A DNA stretch of 64,000 bases from SZAS-103 sp036496805 (lineage in GTDB: Bacteria; Pseudomonadota; Gammaproteobacteria; Xanthomonadales; Xanthomonadaceae). Position numbers and translations under genes: made by a program. The DNA lies in NCBI GenBank assembly GCA_036496805.1, contig DASXKN010000026.1:310001-374000 (forward strand), written 5' to 3'. The notes beneath the pieces are model-generated. The model made no database searches and was not told the DNA's origin. It saw only the letters and a program-made list of their open reading frames with translations. Of the stretch, positions 62,610-64,000 are shown piece by piece; the first letter of the stretch is position 1, and every line of letters begins with the position of its first letter.

Positions 62610-62909
62610 TCAATCGTCGCCGCCCTTGGACAGGTCGTCGTCGACGACTTCGGCCGCGGCCCACTCGAGGGCTTCGCGCTCCTTGCGCTCGCGCTCGGCG
62701 CGGTCGACCTGGTCGATCGTGGCCTGGTCGATCCTGCGCGCGGCGATCTCGCGCAGCGCCAGCACCGTCGGCTTGTCGGCGCTGTCGGCGCCTTCGAGCA
62801 CCGAAGGCACACCCTTGGCGAGCTGGCGCGCGCGCTTGGATGCCATCACCACGAGCTCAAAGCGGTTGTCGACGACTTCCAGGCAATCTTCAACGGTTAC
62901 ACGGGCCAT
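62610..62909 (-). CDS. rpoZ: RNA polymerase omega subunit
   Basis: 99 residues: MARVTVEDCLEVVDNRFELV and VMASKRARQLAKGVPS are diagnostic, followed by KPTVLALREIAARRIDQATI and an acidic tail. Omega helps assemble RNA polymerase and forms part of a ppGpp site together with beta-prime; the neighbouring spoT makes and degrades that signal. It lies 169 bases after gmk. Confidence 0.97.
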   Translation of the reverse strand: MARVTVEDCLEVVDNRFELVVMASKRARQLAKGVPSVLEGADSADKPTVLALREIAARRIDQATIDQVDRAERERKEREALEWAAAEVVDDDLSKGGDD

Positions 62910-63078
62910 GCATTGCTCCGGTCAGGCACCGGCAGGACGCCGGGCGGCAAAATTGAACCAATAAGTCTAACAGCGCGCCCATACCGTGCGCAAACAGGCA
63001 CGTCCGCATCGGCAGGCCCGGAACATGGCAATTGCCGGGTACTGCGACGCGACCGCAGTCCCATTCCCGTGCCGGGCC

Positions 63079-63699
63079 TCAGCCTTCCCCGGTCAGCAGC
63101 GACCCGATCAGCCTTCCGTGGCGGGCCACCTGGGCGTCGCGGCGCACGCGGCTGGCGGTGAACACCGCGCACACCTCGTCCACGGCGCGGTCGAAGACCT
63201 CGTTGACGACCACGTAGTCGAATTCTCCGTAGTGCGACATTTCCTCGCGCGCCGCCGCAAGCCGGCGGGCGATGACGTCCTCGCTGTCCTGCGCGCGCGC
63301 GCGCAGGCGGCGCTCGAGTTCGGCCAGCGAAGGCGGCAGGATGTACACGCTGATCGCATCGGGCACCTTGGCCCGCACCTGGCGCGCGCCCTGCCAGTCG
63401 ATCTCCAGCAGCACATCCCGGCCCTGCGCGAGCTGCGGCTCGACCGACTGCCGCGCGGTGCCCTTCCAGTCCCCATGCACCAGCGCGTGCTCGTAGAAAT
63501 CGCCGGCATCGATCATGCGCTGGAACTCGTCGATGCTGACGAAGTGGTAATGCTGCGCGTGCCGCTCTCCCGGCCGCGGTCCACGCGAAGTGAAGGAGAT
63601 CGACAGGCTGATCGCCGGATCACGCGCGAGCACGGCATTGACGATGCTCGACTTCCCCGCGCCCGACGGCGCCGCGACGATGAAAAGCGTTCCGCGCAT
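63079..63699 (-). CDS. gmk: Guanylate kinase
   Basis: A 206-residue enzyme that phosphorylates GMP to GDP. P-loop APSGAGKSS (10-18), GMP-binding SISFTSRGPRPGE and YHFVSIDEFQRMI, and lid residues ERRLRARAQDSEDVIARRL. The ATG at 63699 begins at MRGTLFIVAAPSG as in other members, with GGGAAG upstream; the frame is open to 63753 but without homology. Order gmk-rpoZ-spoT is conserved in gammaproteobacteria. Confidence 0.97.
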   Translation of the reverse strand: MRGTLFIVAAPSGAGKSSIVNAVLARDPAISLSISFTSRGPRPGERHAQHYHFVSIDEFQRMIDAGDFYEHALVHGDWKGTARQSVEPQLAQGRDVLLEIDWQGARQVRAKVPDAISVYILPPSLAELERRLRARAQDSEDVIARRLAAAREEMSHYGEFDYVVVNEVFDRAVDEVCAVFTASRVRRDAQVARHGRLIGSLLTGEG

Positions 63700-63733
63700 T
63701 GCATGTCTTCCCTGCAGCGGCCCGAAGCCAGCC

Positions 63734-63753
63734 TTGGCACATGGATGTGCCAA
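63734..63753. repeat. ACATGGATGT-core palindrome
   Basis: TTGGCACAT and ATGTGCCAA are perfect 9-base arms around GG, directly upstream of gmk. Third site of the same palindrome family in this window. Confidence 0.7.
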
Positions 63754-63755
63754 CG

Positions 63756-63813
63756 CCCAGCCGGCTCGTCGGCTGGGCGGCGCGATCCGAAAACCACGTT
63801 TTTCGGGATCGCG
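63756..63813 (-). terminator. Hairpins between yicC and gmk, probable yicC terminator
   Basis: Two dyads: CCCAGCCG/CGGCTGGG (63757-63778) and CGCGATCCGAAAA/TTTTCGGGATCGCG (63781-63813). The second has an A/T-rich inner stem and lies 44 bases after the yicC stop, so it probably ends yicC transcription. Confidence 0.5.
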
Positions 63814-63856
63814 CGTCGAAGTCGGGCACGACGCCCGATCTTCGACAGGCTACTAC

Positions 63857-64000
63857 TTACTCGAGGTTCTGGACCTGCTCCCGCAACTGCTCGATCAGCA
63901 CCTTCATGTCCACCGAAGCCTGCGAGGTGCGCGCGTCCACCGACTTCGATCCCAGCGTGTTCGCCTCGCGGTTGAACTCCTGCATCAGGAAGTCCAGCCG
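63857..64000 (-). CDS. yicC: YicC-family protein, C-terminus only
   Basis: The last 47 residues and TAA stop are inside the window: RLDFLMQEFNREANTLGSKS, then VDARTSQASVDMKVLIEQLR and EQVQNLE. This is the nearly invariant end of YicC/YloC proteins, an endoribonuclease-like family; in many genomes yicC is next to gmk. The rest of the gene lies beyond the right edge. Confidence 0.95.
   Translation of the reverse strand, partial: RLDFLMQEFNREANTLGSKSVDARTSQASVDMKVLIEQLREQVQNLE

Overview
The window is a GC-rich chromosomal segment of a gammaproteobacterium, most likely from the Xanthomonadales (Lysobacteraceae/Rhodanobacteraceae type). The evidence is the gene order gmk-rpoZ-spoT-ridA-recG, a pilMNOPQ operon divergent from the PBP1A gene, a BatA-BatB/C-BatD/MoxR cluster, a zinc-independent L31 protein, and intergenic palindromes of the kind common in that order. 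This placement is inferred from gene content, not from a search. No rRNA, tRNA or CRISPR array was seen.

Layout. 1-8 kb: a transglutaminase-like exported protein (cut by the left edge), a TPR-sulfotransferase, pgk with an overlapping HAD phosphatase gene, a membrane protein, then a decayed stretch (6.5-7.7 kb) with a small TPR gene and the 3' ends of two lost genes (an M4 peptidase and a YadA-type trimeric adhesin). 7.7-17 kb: a TIGR03032-type protein, a very large classical autotransporter and a divergent MalT-like LuxR regulator. 17.2-21.2 kb: an MHYT-PAS hybrid histidine kinase overlapping a REC-HD-GYP phosphodiesterase gene. 21.2-25 kb: an accessory island of lower GC holding a type II restriction-modification pair of the XhoI/PaeR7I family (expected target CTCGAG), flanked by a frameshifted small gene and a truncated beta-propeller gene. 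25-35.6 kb: mixed genes: a GNAT acetyltransferase with an outer-membrane protein, gap, an S1/P1 nuclease, a TonB-dependent receptor, a BlaI/M56 pair with two clear BlaI-like operators, a GGDEF-only protein and a TIGR03067-like lipoprotein.

35.8-46.3 kb: transketolase, then a tightly coupled bat operon on the minus strand (MoxR, DUF58, DUF4381, BatA, a BatB-BatC fusion, BatD), preceded by a cyclic-nucleotide-binding/EAL fusion. 46.4-54.7 kb: pilMNOPQ for type IV pilus assembly, with PBP1A transcribed divergently. 54.7-64 kb: an unknown protein, citrate synthase, rpmE2, recG, ridA, spoT, rpoZ, gmk and the 3' end of yicC.

How the parts fit together: central carbon metabolism (pgk, gap, tkt, gltA) and core information or stress genes form the backbone. 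Surface functions (type IV pilus, autotransporter, TonB receptor, bat cluster) and c-di-GMP turnover proteins (HD-GYP, EAL, GGDEF) suggest a surface-associated, signalling-rich life style. I did not find a clearly new multi-gene system. The most unusual signals are the paired C6-N5-G6 dyads, the altered MIDAS motif in the BatB-BatC fusion, a REP-like element translated inside recG, the gene graveyard at 6.5-7.7 kb, and the shared Pro-Ala-Ser linkers in PilN, PilO and PBP1A.
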